Positions 43,556 to 52,747 are shown, counted from the first letter of the stretch. The stretch: DNA of 64,000 bases from Thiodiazotropha sp040791665 (GCA_040791665.1 JBFNNX010000001.1:62001-126000); one strand, 5' to 3'. Notes: a model not told the origin generated them from the letters alone. Numbers and translations are program-made.

Positions 43556-44896
43556 TCAACCCGGTATGGTGACACCGGCATCACGCATACGCGCGATCTT
43601 GTAGCGCAATGTACGTTCACTGATGCCAAGGCGGCTGGCGACCGCCTTGCGGCTGCCACGTCCCTCTTCCAATGCATCCAGAATCATCTGTTCCTCCACA
43701 GAGCGAAGATCCTCAGGCAGGCGACCCGGATTCGAACGCTGTGATACCTGTACAGTCTTAGATTCCGCACCTTCGCTCTCGAAACAGAGTTCATCGGTAT
43801 CTATCACACCATCGCTATCGAGAATGAGCGCCCGCTGCATCAGGTTATCGAGTTCGCGCACATTACCCGGCCATGTGTGGGCAAGCAGGGATTGTTTGGC
43901 CTCATCGCTCAAGCTCGGCAACGCCTGCCCGGCTCTGAGATTCTGCTGTAGAAGATGACGCGCCAAGGGAAGAATATCCCGTTGACGTTCCCGCAATGGC
44001 GGCAGACTCAGGGGAAAAACATTTAATCGATAGAAAAGATCCTCCCTGAATCGGCCAGCTGACACCTCTTCACGCAATTTGCGGTTGGTGGTCGCCAGAA
44101 CTCTGACATCCAACTCAATCAGCTTGCGACCACCCAGACGCTCAAGCTCCTTCTCCTGCAGGACACGCAGCAGTTTTGCCTGCAGTGCCAGGCTCATTTC
44201 TGAAATCTCGTCGAGCAACAGGGTGCCAGCCTGTGCTTGTTCGAATTTTCCGGCCGTTGCCTGATAGGCACCGGTAAAGGCGCCCTTCTCATAACCGAAG
44301 AGTACTGCTTCAAGCATATTTTCCGGAATCGCGGCACAGTTGATGGCCACAAATGGACCCTCGGCACGCGTCGAGTGCTGGTGGATATAGCGGGCGAACA
44401 CCTCTTTACCCGTACCGCTCTCCCCATGCAGCAGCACCGTGGCATCACTGCCGGCAACGCGAAGCGCCAGATCGAGTACTTCGCGACTTCGCAAATCCTC
44501 CGCAACGGGACCATCCATGACAGGTCCAACAACCGTTCGGATGTGGCTTGCGACTTTACTGACCAGCACTTCCGCCTCGAATGGCTTTGTCAGATAATCT
44601 ACGGCGCCGTCATGCATTGCCATGACAGCTTTTTCGATGGTGCCGTAAGCTGTCATCAGCAACACAGGCAAATCAGTGTGACGCTCCCTGATCTTGCGTA
44701 ATAGAGTGTGCCCATCCATGGGATGCATCTGCACATCGCTTACTACCATACCGACAGATCTCTGCTGCAGTAGATTTAATGCCGCACCGCCCTCGTCGGC
44801 AACACAGATCGGGTAACCGGCAAGTTCCAGTGTGTCACTCAATGCCTCCCTAAGTGCGGGATCATCTTCAACAATCAGCACCGTCGCTAAACTCAT
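43556..44896 (-). CDS. fleR: Sigma-54-dependent flagellar response regulator FleR/FlrC
   Basis: A 446-residue NtrC-type activator. The receiver domain (about 1-120) has the phospho-acceptor Asp54 in VVSDVQMHPMDG. The AAA+ domain has Walker A LLHGESGTGKEVFARYIH, the sigma-54 contact loop GAFTGA in FGYEKGAFTGAY, and Walker B GTLLLDEIS. The C-terminal Fis-type helix-turn-helix is RGSRKAVASRLGISERTLRYKIARMRDAG. It is coupled to fleS by a four-base overlap and precedes fliE, as in Pseudomonas and Vibrio. Confidence 0.95.
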   Translation of the reverse strand: MSLATVLIVEDDPALREALSDTLELAGYPICVADEGGAALNLLQQRSVGMVVSDVQMHPMDGHTLLRKIRERHTDLPVLLMTAYGTIEKAVMAMHDGAVDYLTKPFEAEVLVSKVASHIRTVVGPVMDGPVAEDLRSREVLDLALRVAGSDATVLLHGESGTGKEVFARYIHQHSTRAEGPFVAINCAAIPENMLEAVLFGYEKGAFTGAYQATAGKFEQAQAGTLLLDEISEMSLALQAKLLRVLQEKELERLGGRKLIELDVRVLATTNRKLREEVSAGRFREDLFYRLNVFPLSLPPLRERQRDILPLARHLLQQNLRAGQALPSLSDEAKQSLLAHTWPGNVRELDNLMQRALILDSDGVIDTDELCFESEGAESKTVQVSQRSNPGRLPEDLRSVEEQMILDALEEGRGSRKAVASRLGISERTLRYKIARMRDAGVTIPG

Positions 44897-46125
44897 GACA
44901 GGCTCCTCATCACATCATAATGTTCTGAAACAGATCTTCGTTCACCCGTTACCCCTGAAGCCAGATCGATCTTTCTCAAGGCCAGCGGGAAACGAAGATG
45001 AAACAGGGCGCCGCCGCTATCCGATTGCCTGCTGGATATCTCTCCGCCATGATTCAGCACCAAATTCTGGACTACAGCCAATCCCAGGCCCGTGCCGGCG
45101 CTGCGTGTTGTAAAAAACGGATCGAAAATGCGTTGATGCAGATCGTCCGGTATACCGTGACCGTTATCGGCCACATCCAACTCGATTTCGGATCCGACAC
45201 GCAATGAAAGACGGATCTGGCTGGCACCCTGTTGAACGGCATTTTCGAGCAGATTGTTCAATAGTCCCTGAAGCGCATCTGCGCGACCGATCATAATGGC
45301 CCGTTCCTGACTCTGGTCTTCAATCAACAACTGCACGTTGGTATCGGCCAACTCCTGTTCGACGGATGCAGAGAATGTTTTCAGCAATTTGCCCAGGGAA
45401 AGACGGGATTCACCTGCATCTCCCCCCCGCGCGAACAACAGAATGTCATGTATTTGACGTTCCATATGCCGCAGCCTGTCACGCAGTTTGTCGGTAAACT
45501 GATGGCGCTTCTGAGGATCAAGATCATCACCGGCAAGATGGGAGACATAGAGCAGAGCGGTACTCAATGGTGTACGCATCTGGTGTGCCAGTTGAGCCGA
45601 CATCTCTCCCATCGCGGTCAACCGTTCGCGTCGATTCAGCCGTTCTTGAAGACGACGGGTTTCAGTGACATCGAGCAAAACAAGGATACGTCCCGGCGTC
45701 TGTTCCAGCTGGCTGGAGGAGAGCGTAAGCAGTCGCCCGCTGCGCAGCCTTAGCTCGCTACCTGAGATATCACCGGTCAAAACATTGGCGCGCATGACTT
45801 CCGGCCACGCATCATACTCGTTTAGGCTACCGAGCAGCTTCAGGGCAGTCGGATTGAACTCGCGGACCCGCTCTTCACCATCCAGCACAATGACTGCCGC
45901 AGGCAAGGTTTCAAGCAGTCTCTCGAGGCGATCCGCTAACCTTTCCTTCTCTGCGAGCTGTACCATACGCTCACTGCGGGCGGCAGCAAGTTCCTGGTTC
46001 AATTCAAGAACTTGTTGTTGTAACTGCTGGTAGGAGCCGGTTAGCTCTTCAGAGAGCTGATTAAACAACTTGAACGCAGATTCCAGGGCGTGCTGTCTAT
46101 CGGCAAGAGATGGCTTGGGTGACAC
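44893..46125 (-). CDS. fleS: Flagellar sensor histidine kinase FleS/FlrB
   Basis: A 410-residue soluble histidine kinase with no membrane span. A coiled coil (about 28-72) leads to a PAS domain (about 72-160, LLETLPAAVIVLDGEERVREFNPTALKLLG). The phospho-acceptor His181 is in QLAHQMRTPLSTALLYVSHLAG. The ATP-binding domain has N box LLNNLLENAVQQGA, G1 DNGHGIPDD and FFTTRSAGTGLGLAVVQN. Its partner is the coupled fleR product. A good sigma-54 promoter match lies 46-61 bases before its start codon. Confidence 0.95.
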   Translation of the reverse strand: MSPKPSLADRQHALESAFKLFNQLSEELTGSYQQLQQQVLELNQELAAARSERMVQLAEKERLADRLERLLETLPAAVIVLDGEERVREFNPTALKLLGSLNEYDAWPEVMRANVLTGDISGSELRLRSGRLLTLSSSQLEQTPGRILVLLDVTETRRLQERLNRRERLTAMGEMSAQLAHQMRTPLSTALLYVSHLAGDDLDPQKRHQFTDKLRDRLRHMERQIHDILLFARGGDAGESRLSLGKLLKTFSASVEQELADTNVQLLIEDQSQERAIMIGRADALQGLLNNLLENAVQQGASQIRLSLRVGSEIELDVADNGHGIPDDLHQRIFDPFFTTRSAGTGLGLAVVQNLVLNHGGEISSRQSDSGGALFHLRFPLALRKIDLASGVTGERRSVSEHYDVMRSLS

Positions 46126-46170
46126 GTATATTGGCCTCTGTTGTCAATTGAGCTTACTCACTGACATTAA

Positions 46171-46186
46171 TGCAATATGTGTGCCT
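46171..46186 (-). promoter_or_regulatory. Sigma-54 promoter of fleSR
   Basis: AGGCACACATATTGCA on the minus strand matches TGGCACG-N4-TTGCA at 10 of 12 fixed positions with exact spacing. It lies between fleQ and fleS, where FleQ-type activators are known to act. Confidence 0.75.
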
Positions 46187-46239
46187 AAATATCTTTTTCT
46201 TTTATTTCATATAGTTATAAAGAGTGATTTGACAGTGCG

Positions 46240-47715
46240 TCAAATTCCTGGCGACTCTGTTTGGCGCTGGAGGCCATATTTACGTAACTTTTCCACCAGT
46301 GTCGTACGCCGCATGTGCAACCGCTTGGCGGCATGCGCGACAATTCCGTCCGATTCATCCAGAGCCTGCTGGATCAGGCTCTGTTCCAGTGAGTTCAGAT
46401 GCGCCTTAAGATCAAGCCCATCGTTAGGCAGGCGCGGGGCATTCATGGTGGTCCCCGGCTCCCCACCCTCGAGAGTGACTTGCGGGAGTTGCGCCAGCTC
46501 CTGTAGATCGCCGGTGGGCCGAAACTTGTCCGGCAGATCGACCACGTCGACAACTCCATAGGGATGTAAAATTGCAAGGCGCTCAATAAGATTGGCCAGT
46601 TCCCTGACATTACCCGGCCAGCGGTAGTGGCTCAGGGCTGCAATCGCCGCTGGCGTCAATCTGACCGAACCCCGCTTCTCATTTTCTATGCGGTGGATCA
46701 GATCGTTCACCAATACGGGAATATCTTCAACACGGTCCCGCAGCGGTGGCATCTCGATTGGAAATACATTCAATCGATAGAACAGATCTTCGCGGAAATC
46801 CCCGCTCCTGATCGCCTCTTCGAGATTTCGATGGGTGGCGGCTATGATACGGACATTACAAGCCATGGTTTTGTTACTGCCAACCCGCTCAAAGGTTCTC
46901 TCCTGCAAAACCCGTAGCAACTTCACCTGCATCGGCATACTCATATCGCCGATTTCGTCGAGGAACAGAGTACCGCCCTCGGCCATCTCGAATCGTCCTT
47001 GACGGGCACTGATGGCACCGGTAAAGGCCCCTTTCTCATGCCCAAACAACTCACTTTCGAGTAGATCAGCGGGGATCGCGCCACAATTTACAGGGACAAA
47101 GGGCTTGCCACGCCTCACCGAGTGAAAATGGAGTTTGCGGGCGACAACCTCTTTGCCTGTACCGGACTCACCCAGTATCAATACCGTTGCCTCTGAATCA
47201 GCGACCTGCTCAATCATTTTATTGACCCGCCTGGTCGCCCTGCTGCTGCCTGACAAGCTGCGGAAAAGTTCAACCGGGCGAGAGGTCTGTACGTCAGACG
47301 TTTTTAACTCTTGATAGACCTGGGCCTTGTGTATCAATGCCATCAGGTCGTCATAAACGCTCGGTAATTTGACGTTACCGAGTACATTGTCACAGCCTTC
47401 GAGTTTTTCCGGTAGGCCGCTGTGCTCATCGTATAGCTGAAAGGCAGGCATGCCGGGAAATTTTTCCTGCAGTTTCCGTGCAATCTCCAACTGCCGATCC
47501 AATTCCAGATCGATACCGATAAAAAGCGCCATACATGCGACTCCCTTGTCTATCGAAGGCAATTCAATTTCCGACAGTTCCGAGACGACTCGCAGATCGC
47601 CCTCGACAAAACCGATGACATTTTTCAGATAGTTCTGCCGTTCAGAATTCTGATCGATTAAATAGACGCAAAGATTTGGAAACACTGGACCATCTGTAGC
47701 TATCGTTTGACCCAT
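46240..47715 (-). CDS. fleQ: Flagellar master regulator FleQ/FlrA
   Basis: A 491-residue sigma-54 activator at the top of the flagellar hierarchy. The N-terminal FleQ domain (about 14-130) is receiver-like but lacks a normal phospho-acceptor site. The AAA+ domain has Walker A GESGTGKE (182-189), GAFTGA in FGHEKGAFTGAIS (229-234) and Walker B GTLFLDEIGD. A C-terminal Fis-type helix-turn-helix is present (DGIVAHAAKRLHMRRTTLVEKLRKYGL). In Pseudomonas FleQ also binds c-di-GMP and switches between flagella and exopolysaccharide. A PilZ-domain gene and an EAL-HDOD gene flank this cluster. Confidence 0.95.
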   Translation of the reverse strand: MGQTIATDGPVFPNLCVYLIDQNSERQNYLKNVIGFVEGDLRVVSELSEIELPSIDKGVACMALFIGIDLELDRQLEIARKLQEKFPGMPAFQLYDEHSGLPEKLEGCDNVLGNVKLPSVYDDLMALIHKAQVYQELKTSDVQTSRPVELFRSLSGSSRATRRVNKMIEQVADSEATVLILGESGTGKEVVARKLHFHSVRRGKPFVPVNCGAIPADLLESELFGHEKGAFTGAISARQGRFEMAEGGTLFLDEIGDMSMPMQVKLLRVLQERTFERVGSNKTMACNVRIIAATHRNLEEAIRSGDFREDLFYRLNVFPIEMPPLRDRVEDIPVLVNDLIHRIENEKRGSVRLTPAAIAALSHYRWPGNVRELANLIERLAILHPYGVVDVVDLPDKFRPTGDLQELAQLPQVTLEGGEPGTTMNAPRLPNDGLDLKAHLNSLEQSLIQQALDESDGIVAHAAKRLHMRRTTLVEKLRKYGLQRQTESPGI

Positions 47716-48113
47716 TAATCAAATCCGTTTGACATGGCATAAATACAACGTGATTTCAGCGAAGTTAAGCAGTAATCTTGTAAAATGTCAAAATTTCGTC
47801 GATCCAATATTTTTATTTAATTACTTTCACTAACATATTGTAATTATTATAGGTTAGTTTATATTTTATATATAACCACAGGGAATCACTGGTTAAGCTT
47901 AGGTTTGCTGACTGTTTCAACTTTATCTTCTTATGTACCGATCCACGGTGACGGTTGAGCAGTGCCGTTGACCCGTTAACCGAATCTTGTGCTATCAGAT
48001 TAATCTATATCTGCCGAGAAAATCCTATAGACAGATGAGTGATCATGATATGGTTTTCCCAATAAATCTGGGTATATACTCTACTTTGTACAGGTTGAAT
48101 CTAAGACTTTTCC
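47716..48113. other. Divergent fleQ/FHA intergenic region
   Basis: These 398 AT-rich bases hold no supported gene. They must hold promoters for fleQ (minus) and the FHA gene (plus). A TATACT -10-like hexamer near 48073-48078 could serve the plus side. Confidence 0.4.
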
Positions 48114-48752
48114 ATGGCTAAACTCACCCTCTCCTTCAAAGGTCGTGTTATTGATGTCTTTCACATCGAGAGTGACAAGACCGAAATCGGGCGCAATGAT
48201 GATTGCACCATCCCGATCGATAGTCTTGCCATAGCCCCTATCCAGGCGGTTATCACACGCAATGACGACCAAAGCTATCTACTCCAGGCACAGGAGGAGG
48301 CGTTTCCTGTCCTGGTCAACCATGAAAAGACTGAGGAGACCACCCTCAACCATGGTGATGTGATACAGGTTGGGAAGCATACATTGTCTTTTGCGGAAGA
48401 TGTTATGGACCTCAGTGCCGATCTGGGCCCGATTCCTGCCAACGATCAGTTGCCGGAAGAGGATGAGACGGTCGAAAATGATGAGTCGCAATCCAAGTCA
48501 GGCGTACTGCAAATTATGAATGGTGATAATTTCGGAAGGATTATTCCATTGAAGCGGAATATGACCCGGATCGGCCATGCGGGTGGCGATTGCGCAATGA
48601 TCGCGAGAAGAGAGGATGGCTATTTTATTACCTTTCTCGAAGGTCCCAATCCTCCCCGCATCAACCGTAAACCCATCGGCAACCAGGCCCAGCTATTGGC
48701 AGATGGAGATATCATCGATGTGGGCGGCACGCAAATGCAGTTTCATGATTAG
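48114..48752 (+). CDS. Double FHA-domain protein
   Basis: A 212-residue protein with two forkhead-associated-like domains. The first (about 1-100) has TEIGRNDDCTIPIDSLAIAPIQAVITR, matching the GR...I.D...S..HA pattern with APIQ in place of the usual SxxH, so phosphothreonine binding may be weak or lost. A highly acidic linker follows (PEEDETVENDESQSKS). The second (about 128-212) has MTRIGHAGGDCAMIARREDGYFITFLEG, also degenerate. It lies nine bases before the PilZ gene and diverges from fleQ. Confidence 0.8.
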   Translation: MAKLTLSFKGRVIDVFHIESDKTEIGRNDDCTIPIDSLAIAPIQAVITRNDDQSYLLQAQEEAFPVLVNHEKTEETTLNHGDVIQVGKHTLSFAEDVMDLSADLGPIPANDQLPEEDETVENDESQSKSGVLQIMNGDNFGRIIPLKRNMTRIGHAGGDCAMIARREDGYFITFLEGPNPPRINRKPIGNQAQLLADGDIIDVGGTQMQFHD

Positions 48753-48760
48753 GAAACGAT

Positions 48761-49129
48761 ATGAACGAACCAGATCCAAAAGAGCGTCGGCGTTTCCATC
48801 GCATACTCTTCGATGCACCCGCGACAATCATCAGGCAACAACACTCCTATCCCACTTCTCTGATAGATATCTCACTCAAAGGCGCACTGCTCAAGAGACC
48901 TGCCGACTGGCCTGGTGAGTCAGGGGATGAGGTCGTCATTGAGGTGATGCTCAACCACGTTGATGCCGTAATTTCCATGCATGCGCTCTGTGCCCACGAA
49001 GAGAGCCAACACATAGGGGTATTGTGCAGAGAGATCGATATGGAGAGTATCATGCTGTTGCGCCGCCTGATCGAATTGAATATCGCAGATGAAGAGCAGT
49101 TGCAGCGGGACCTGGAAGCGCTGGGTTAA
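48761..49129 (+). CDS. PilZ-domain protein
   Basis: A 122-residue single-domain PilZ protein. The c-di-GMP signature is present: the arginine motif RRRFHRILFDAPATI (RxxxR) near residue 9 and the DxSxxG motif LIDISLKGALL near residue 38. Such proteins bind c-di-GMP and alter motility or surface functions. It has a good ribosome-binding site (AGGAAACGAT) and is in one operon with the FHA gene. The same organism's fleQ diverges just upstream. Confidence 0.9.
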   Translation: MNEPDPKERRRFHRILFDAPATIIRQQHSYPTSLIDISLKGALLKRPADWPGESGDEVVIEVMLNHVDAVISMHALCAHEESQHIGVLCREIDMESIMLLRRLIELNIADEEQLQRDLEALG

Positions 49130-49182
49130 AACAGCCAACAGGCCTGATTTTATGCCCCGCCCGGTCTAAAAAACCGAATCAC

Positions 49183-49392
49183 CTAGTCGCCCTCTGCATC
49201 CTTCTTATCCCGTTTGCGTTGTAGGAAAGCCGTCAACGCCACCGCACCAAACAGCGCATAGTAGATGGCATCACTGCGCTCAGCGCCAAAAAAGAGCGCA
49301 CCATAACCGCCAATCGCTGCACCTATCCCACCAAAAGCCAAACCCCGCATGACCCGGCATAATGTGCAGTTTCGGTTATCCGCGTATGCCAT
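49183..49392 (-). CDS. Small two-span membrane protein, unknown
   Basis: A 69-residue protein. The N-terminus has a cysteine pair (NCTLCRVMRG), followed by two hydrophobic segments (LAFGGIGAAIGGYGALFFG and AIYYALFGAVALTAFL) and a basic tail (QRKRDKKDAEGD). Its ATG overlaps the DUF1841 stop (TGATG), which supports real translation. I do not recognise a family. Confidence 0.6.
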   Translation of the reverse strand: MAYADNRNCTLCRVMRGLAFGGIGAAIGGYGALFFGAERSDAIYYALFGAVALTAFLQRKRDKKDAEGD

Positions 49393-49820
49393 CAGTTCAA
49401 CAGTGTCTTGATACAGTCGAGATAGGCTTGTTCATCAGGCGTCCTGTTTGCGGACTGCGCCTCCCATAATATCCGCCCAAGACACTCCATCAGCTGATGC
49501 TCCGCCTCATGTGCTTCTCCCTTGCGTTGACAAAGGCGCTGATAGCACTCGCTGATGCCTACCGGCCGATCCGTTGAGATCTGCTCCAACAGGCTGATAT
49601 GCATCGCCATGTGCAGAAACGGATTACCTTGTCCGTCATCAGCGTGAAATTCCTGCAACAGAAATCTCTCACTGTCGTTCAACATTTCATGGTATTCAGG
49701 ATGTTCAACTATCACGCTGACGACCATCTTCTCCAGCGGTTCTGTGTCTTCGCCTGCCAGATGCTTCCGCCATGCCTCAAAAAAGACCCGGCGCAATTGA
49801 TTTCTGTCACCGCTGATCAT
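49392..49820 (-). CDS. DUF1841 family protein
   Basis: About 142 residues from ATG 49820 (MISGDRNQLRRVFFEAWRKH). A coupled TTG at 49835, overlapping the DUF302 stop, is the alternative. The sequence matches the DUF1841 family: LEKMVVSVIVEHPEYHEML, NPFLHMAMHISLLEQISTDRPVGI, EHQLMECLGRILWEAQ and a C-terminal YLDCIKTLL. It is cytosolic and helical; function is unknown. It lies between the DUF302 gene and a small membrane protein, all overlapping. Confidence 0.85.
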   Translation of the reverse strand: MISGDRNQLRRVFFEAWRKHLAGEDTEPLEKMVVSVIVEHPEYHEMLNDSERFLLQEFHADDGQGNPFLHMAMHISLLEQISTDRPVGISECYQRLCQRKGEAHEAEHQLMECLGRILWEAQSANRTPDEQAYLDCIKTLLN

Positions 49821-49831
49821 ATTCAACAGTT

Positions 49832-50290
49832 TCAAGGCTGTGTGGCATGCCTTGCGAACTTCTCCAGCGCTCCGGTAACCTTGCCCTTGACCTTAGGTCT
49901 GTCGTTGATGGTAAATCTATTGAAAATATGATCAGGGCTGTTGTAGCTCAACCAGACCTTACCTTCCGCGTCTTGCCAGACCAAAGCCTTCAAGGGCAGA
50001 TCTATACCGACACGCTGATCACTCGTCATCAATGCCGTGCCGACCTTGGGGCTGCCGAAGATTATCAATTGCGTGGGGCGTAAAGACTTCCCCACCTTTG
50101 CCGCACCGACAGCGTGATCGATTCGGTTAAACACCTTCAATCCAGCCTCTGTTGCTGCCGCAGCAAAGCGGTCAGCGGTCTTTTCTACATTGAATTGGCT
50201 TTGAACGTTTATCAGTCCCGTGTCCGCTTCTGCCATAGAGGCAGGCACAAACAACATAAAAACCATGAATAAAAAGGTCGTTTTTATCAT
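49832..50290 (-). CDS. Exported DUF302 protein
   Basis: A 152-residue protein from ATG 50290, with AGGAGATGACG as ribosome-binding site; the longer frame from 50326 is less likely. A signal peptide (MIKTTFLFMVFMLFVPASMAEA) is followed by a DUF302 domain: VEKTADRFAAAATEAGLKVFNRIDHAVGAAKVGKSLRPTQLIIFGSPKVGTALM and GIDLPLKALVWQDAEGKVWLSYNSP. The family is widespread, with a TT1751-like fold and uncertain role; some members sit near sulfur or heavy-metal genes, which is not seen here. Confidence 0.87.
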   Translation of the reverse strand: MIKTTFLFMVFMLFVPASMAEADTGLINVQSQFNVEKTADRFAAAATEAGLKVFNRIDHAVGAAKVGKSLRPTQLIIFGSPKVGTALMTSDQRVGIDLPLKALVWQDAEGKVWLSYNSPDHIFNRFTINDRPKVKGKVTGALEKFARHATQP

Positions 50291-50346
50291 CGTCATCTCC
50301 TTTAACAAGCCTGAAGTATCGAGCAAGCTACAATTCAGGCGGGATT

Positions 50347-50979
50347 TTATACACTCTTATCTCGATATTCACACAGGTCTTCGATGATACAGCTCCCGCA
50401 TCGAGGCTTGCGTGCTATACAAGTATATCGTCCATGTAATATCAGCCAATGATGCGCATCTTGCAAGAATGGCTGCGGTATATAACGTAAAAGCTTCTTT
50501 TCAACTTCCAATGGCGTCTTGCCCGGCGCCAGATGGGTTCGATTGGCAACCCGAAAAATATGGGTATCCACCGCCATGGTGGGTTGACCAAAGGCAGTAT
50601 TCAAGACAACGTTGGCTGTCTTTCGACCCACGCCCGGCAATCCCTCCAGTGCTTTACGCGTATCCGGCACTTCGCCACCATATTCATCGATCAGAATACG
50701 GCATGTTTGTACTATATTGCCGGCTTTACTGTTGAACAACCCTATGGTTCTGATATAGCGCTTTAGCCCCTCCACACCGAGTGCGAGAATCTTCTCAGGT
50801 GTGTTTGCCAGCGGAAACAGCCGTTGCGTCGCTTTATTCACACTCTTATCGGTTGCCTGTGCCGACAAGATCACAGCCACAAGCAGTTCGAAAGGTGTTT
50901 TGTAGTTTAGTTCAGTGGTGGGATTGGGATTGTTCGTCTGCAATCGCTCAAAGATTGCCTGGCGTTTCAGTTTATTCAT
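50347..50979 (-). CDS. nth: Endonuclease III
   Basis: DNA glycosylase/AP lyase for oxidised pyrimidines in base-excision repair. The helix-hairpin-helix is LEGLPGVGRKTANVVLNTAFG (about 108-128), with the catalytic lysine in GRKTA and the catalytic aspartate in MAVDTHIFRVANR. The C-terminal 4Fe-4S ligands are CIARKPRCGSCIIEDLC. The length (210) matches the E. coli protein (211). It stands alone on the minus strand downstream of a 160-base gap. Confidence 0.97.
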   Translation of the reverse strand: MNKLKRQAIFERLQTNNPNPTTELNYKTPFELLVAVILSAQATDKSVNKATQRLFPLANTPEKILALGVEGLKRYIRTIGLFNSKAGNIVQTCRILIDEYGGEVPDTRKALEGLPGVGRKTANVVLNTAFGQPTMAVDTHIFRVANRTHLAPGKTPLEVEKKLLRYIPQPFLQDAHHWLILHGRYTCIARKPRCGSCIIEDLCEYRDKSV

Positions 50980-51073
50980 AGGAAATTCTTGCGAGTGTTA
51001 CTGACTGTTTCGGATATTGGATGCCAAGCTTGGGGCGCGAGGGATAGCTACATGCATAGACCGCGATTTCAAC

Positions 51074-51109
51074 AACTATAAACCCGGCAATTTAATGGAT
51101 TGTCGGGTT
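51074..51109 (-). terminator. Probable terminator of pckA
   Basis: AACCCGGCAAT (51081-51091) pairs with ATTGTCGGGTT (51099-51109), with one G-T pair and a 7-base loop. It is 31 bases past the pckA stop on the minus strand. The following tract (TATAGTTGTTG) is only moderately T-rich. Confidence 0.45.
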
Positions 51110-51139
51110 AACGACATATCATTATTCTAAACATGAGGC

Positions 51140-52747
51140 TTAACCCGCCTTCGGCGCTGCATCCTTTATATCCTGACTCACTTGATCGGAAAACTTCTTG
51201 AAGTTTTCTCTGAACATACCTGCAAGCTTCATCGCCTGGGCATCGTAAGCCGCTTGATCTTTCCATGTATCTCTCGGAAACAGTACATCAACGGGAACAT
51301 CCGGTACCTGAGTTGGTATTTCGACCCTGAAAATCGGGTCCTTGCGCATGGGTACGTCGTCGAGTTTTCCATCCAGCACTGCATTTACCATGGCACGGGT
51401 ATGAGGAATCTGCATGCGACTGCCTACGCCATAGGGCCCACCTGTCCAGCCGGTATTGATCAACCAGACATTCGACTTATGCTCGTCAATCCGTTTGCCG
51501 AGAAGTTCCGCATATCGCTGGGGGTGGAGTGGCATGAAGGGCGCCCCGTAGCAGGCACTGAAGACAGGTGATGGTTCGGTGACCCCTTTCTCCGTTCCGG
51601 CTACCCTGGCCGTATAGCCTGATATAAAATGGTACATTGCCTGAGCGGAGTTGAGCCTGGAGACGGGCGGCAATACGCCAAAAGCGTCCGCCGTGAGCAT
51701 AATCACCTTATCCGGATGGCCGCCCAAACCGTCCAGGGTGGCGTTCGGAATCGCACTGATGTGATAGGCGCCCCGGGTGTTTTCCGTCAAGGTGCCGTCA
51801 TCCAGGTCGAGGCGGCGGGAATCGGCCATCATGGTGACGTTTTCCAGTATCGTGCCGAAGCGCATGGTCGTTGAGAAGATCTCAGGCTCATTCTCCGCCG
51901 ACAGATTGATCAACTTTGCGTAACAGCCACCCTCGAAGTTGAATATACCATTAGCGCTCCAGCCATGTTCATCATCACCGATCAGGGTACGGCTGGCATC
52001 AGCAGAGAGGGTGGTTTTGCCGGTTCCGCTAAGACCGAAAAAGAGTGCGGTCTTGCCATTGGGACCGATATTGGCCGAACAGTGCATCGGTAGCACGTCC
52101 CGTTGCGGCATCAGGTAGTTCATCACGCTGAATATCGATTTTTTAATCTCTCCGGCATAGCTGGTACCGCCGATCAACACCAGTTTCTTGGAGAAATTAA
52201 CGATGATGAATGTCTCGCTAACGGTGCCGTCCACTTCAGGTATGGCATGAAAACGGGGTACGTCAATCACAGTAAAGCCCGGTACGTGATTCGCGAATTC
52301 TTCACGCTCTGCCTGAATGAAGACGTTTCTGGCAAAGATATTATGCCATGCATTCTCTGTGATAATCCTAACCGGCAAGCGATAATCGGGATCGGCCCCT
52401 GCATAGCAGTCCTGCACATATACGTCCTTGTTTTGCAGATAGGACGCCAGGCGTCTGTGCAGATTGTCAAAGGCCTCTTCCGAAATGGGCTTATTGATAT
52501 CGCCCCACCAGATATCCTTGCTGACTGACGGTTCGTCAACAATGAATTTGTCATTCGCCGACCGCCCGGTGTGGTGCCCTGTCCTGACTACCAGGGGACC
52601 GAGATGTGACAACTGACCTTCGTGACGAAAGATCGCCTGTTCCATCAGACTCGGGGTCGGCAAGTTCCAGTAGATGTCATTCAGGTTGTAAAGGCCATGG
52701 TTATCAAGACCGTGTGAACTATGGTTCACTCCTGCTGATTCACGCAT
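51140..52747 (-). CDS. pckA: Phosphoenolpyruvate carboxykinase (ATP)
   Basis: Converts oxaloacetate and ATP to PEP and CO2, for gluconeogenesis or, in some autotrophs, reverse flux. The P-loop is FFGLSGTGKTTLSADASRTLIGDDEHGW. The PEPCK-specific region is MHCSANIGPNGKTALF, with metal and substrate binding in GGTSYAGEIKKSIFSVMNYL and ENTRGAYHISAIPNA. The length (535) is typical of the ATP-dependent enzyme. The ATG at 52747 is preceded by GGGGAG; a TTG nine bases upstream is the alternative. Confidence 0.97.
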   Translation of the reverse strand: MRESAGVNHSSHGLDNHGLYNLNDIYWNLPTPSLMEQAIFRHEGQLSHLGPLVVRTGHHTGRSANDKFIVDEPSVSKDIWWGDINKPISEEAFDNLHRRLASYLQNKDVYVQDCYAGADPDYRLPVRIITENAWHNIFARNVFIQAEREEFANHVPGFTVIDVPRFHAIPEVDGTVSETFIIVNFSKKLVLIGGTSYAGEIKKSIFSVMNYLMPQRDVLPMHCSANIGPNGKTALFFGLSGTGKTTLSADASRTLIGDDEHGWSANGIFNFEGGCYAKLINLSAENEPEIFSTTMRFGTILENVTMMADSRRLDLDDGTLTENTRGAYHISAIPNATLDGLGGHPDKVIMLTADAFGVLPPVSRLNSAQAMYHFISGYTARVAGTEKGVTEPSPVFSACYGAPFMPLHPQRYAELLGKRIDEHKSNVWLINTGWTGGPYGVGSRMQIPHTRAMVNAVLDGKLDDVPMRKDPIFRVEIPTQVPDVPVDVLFPRDTWKDQAAYDAQAMKLAGMFRENFKKFSDQVSQDIKDAAPKAG

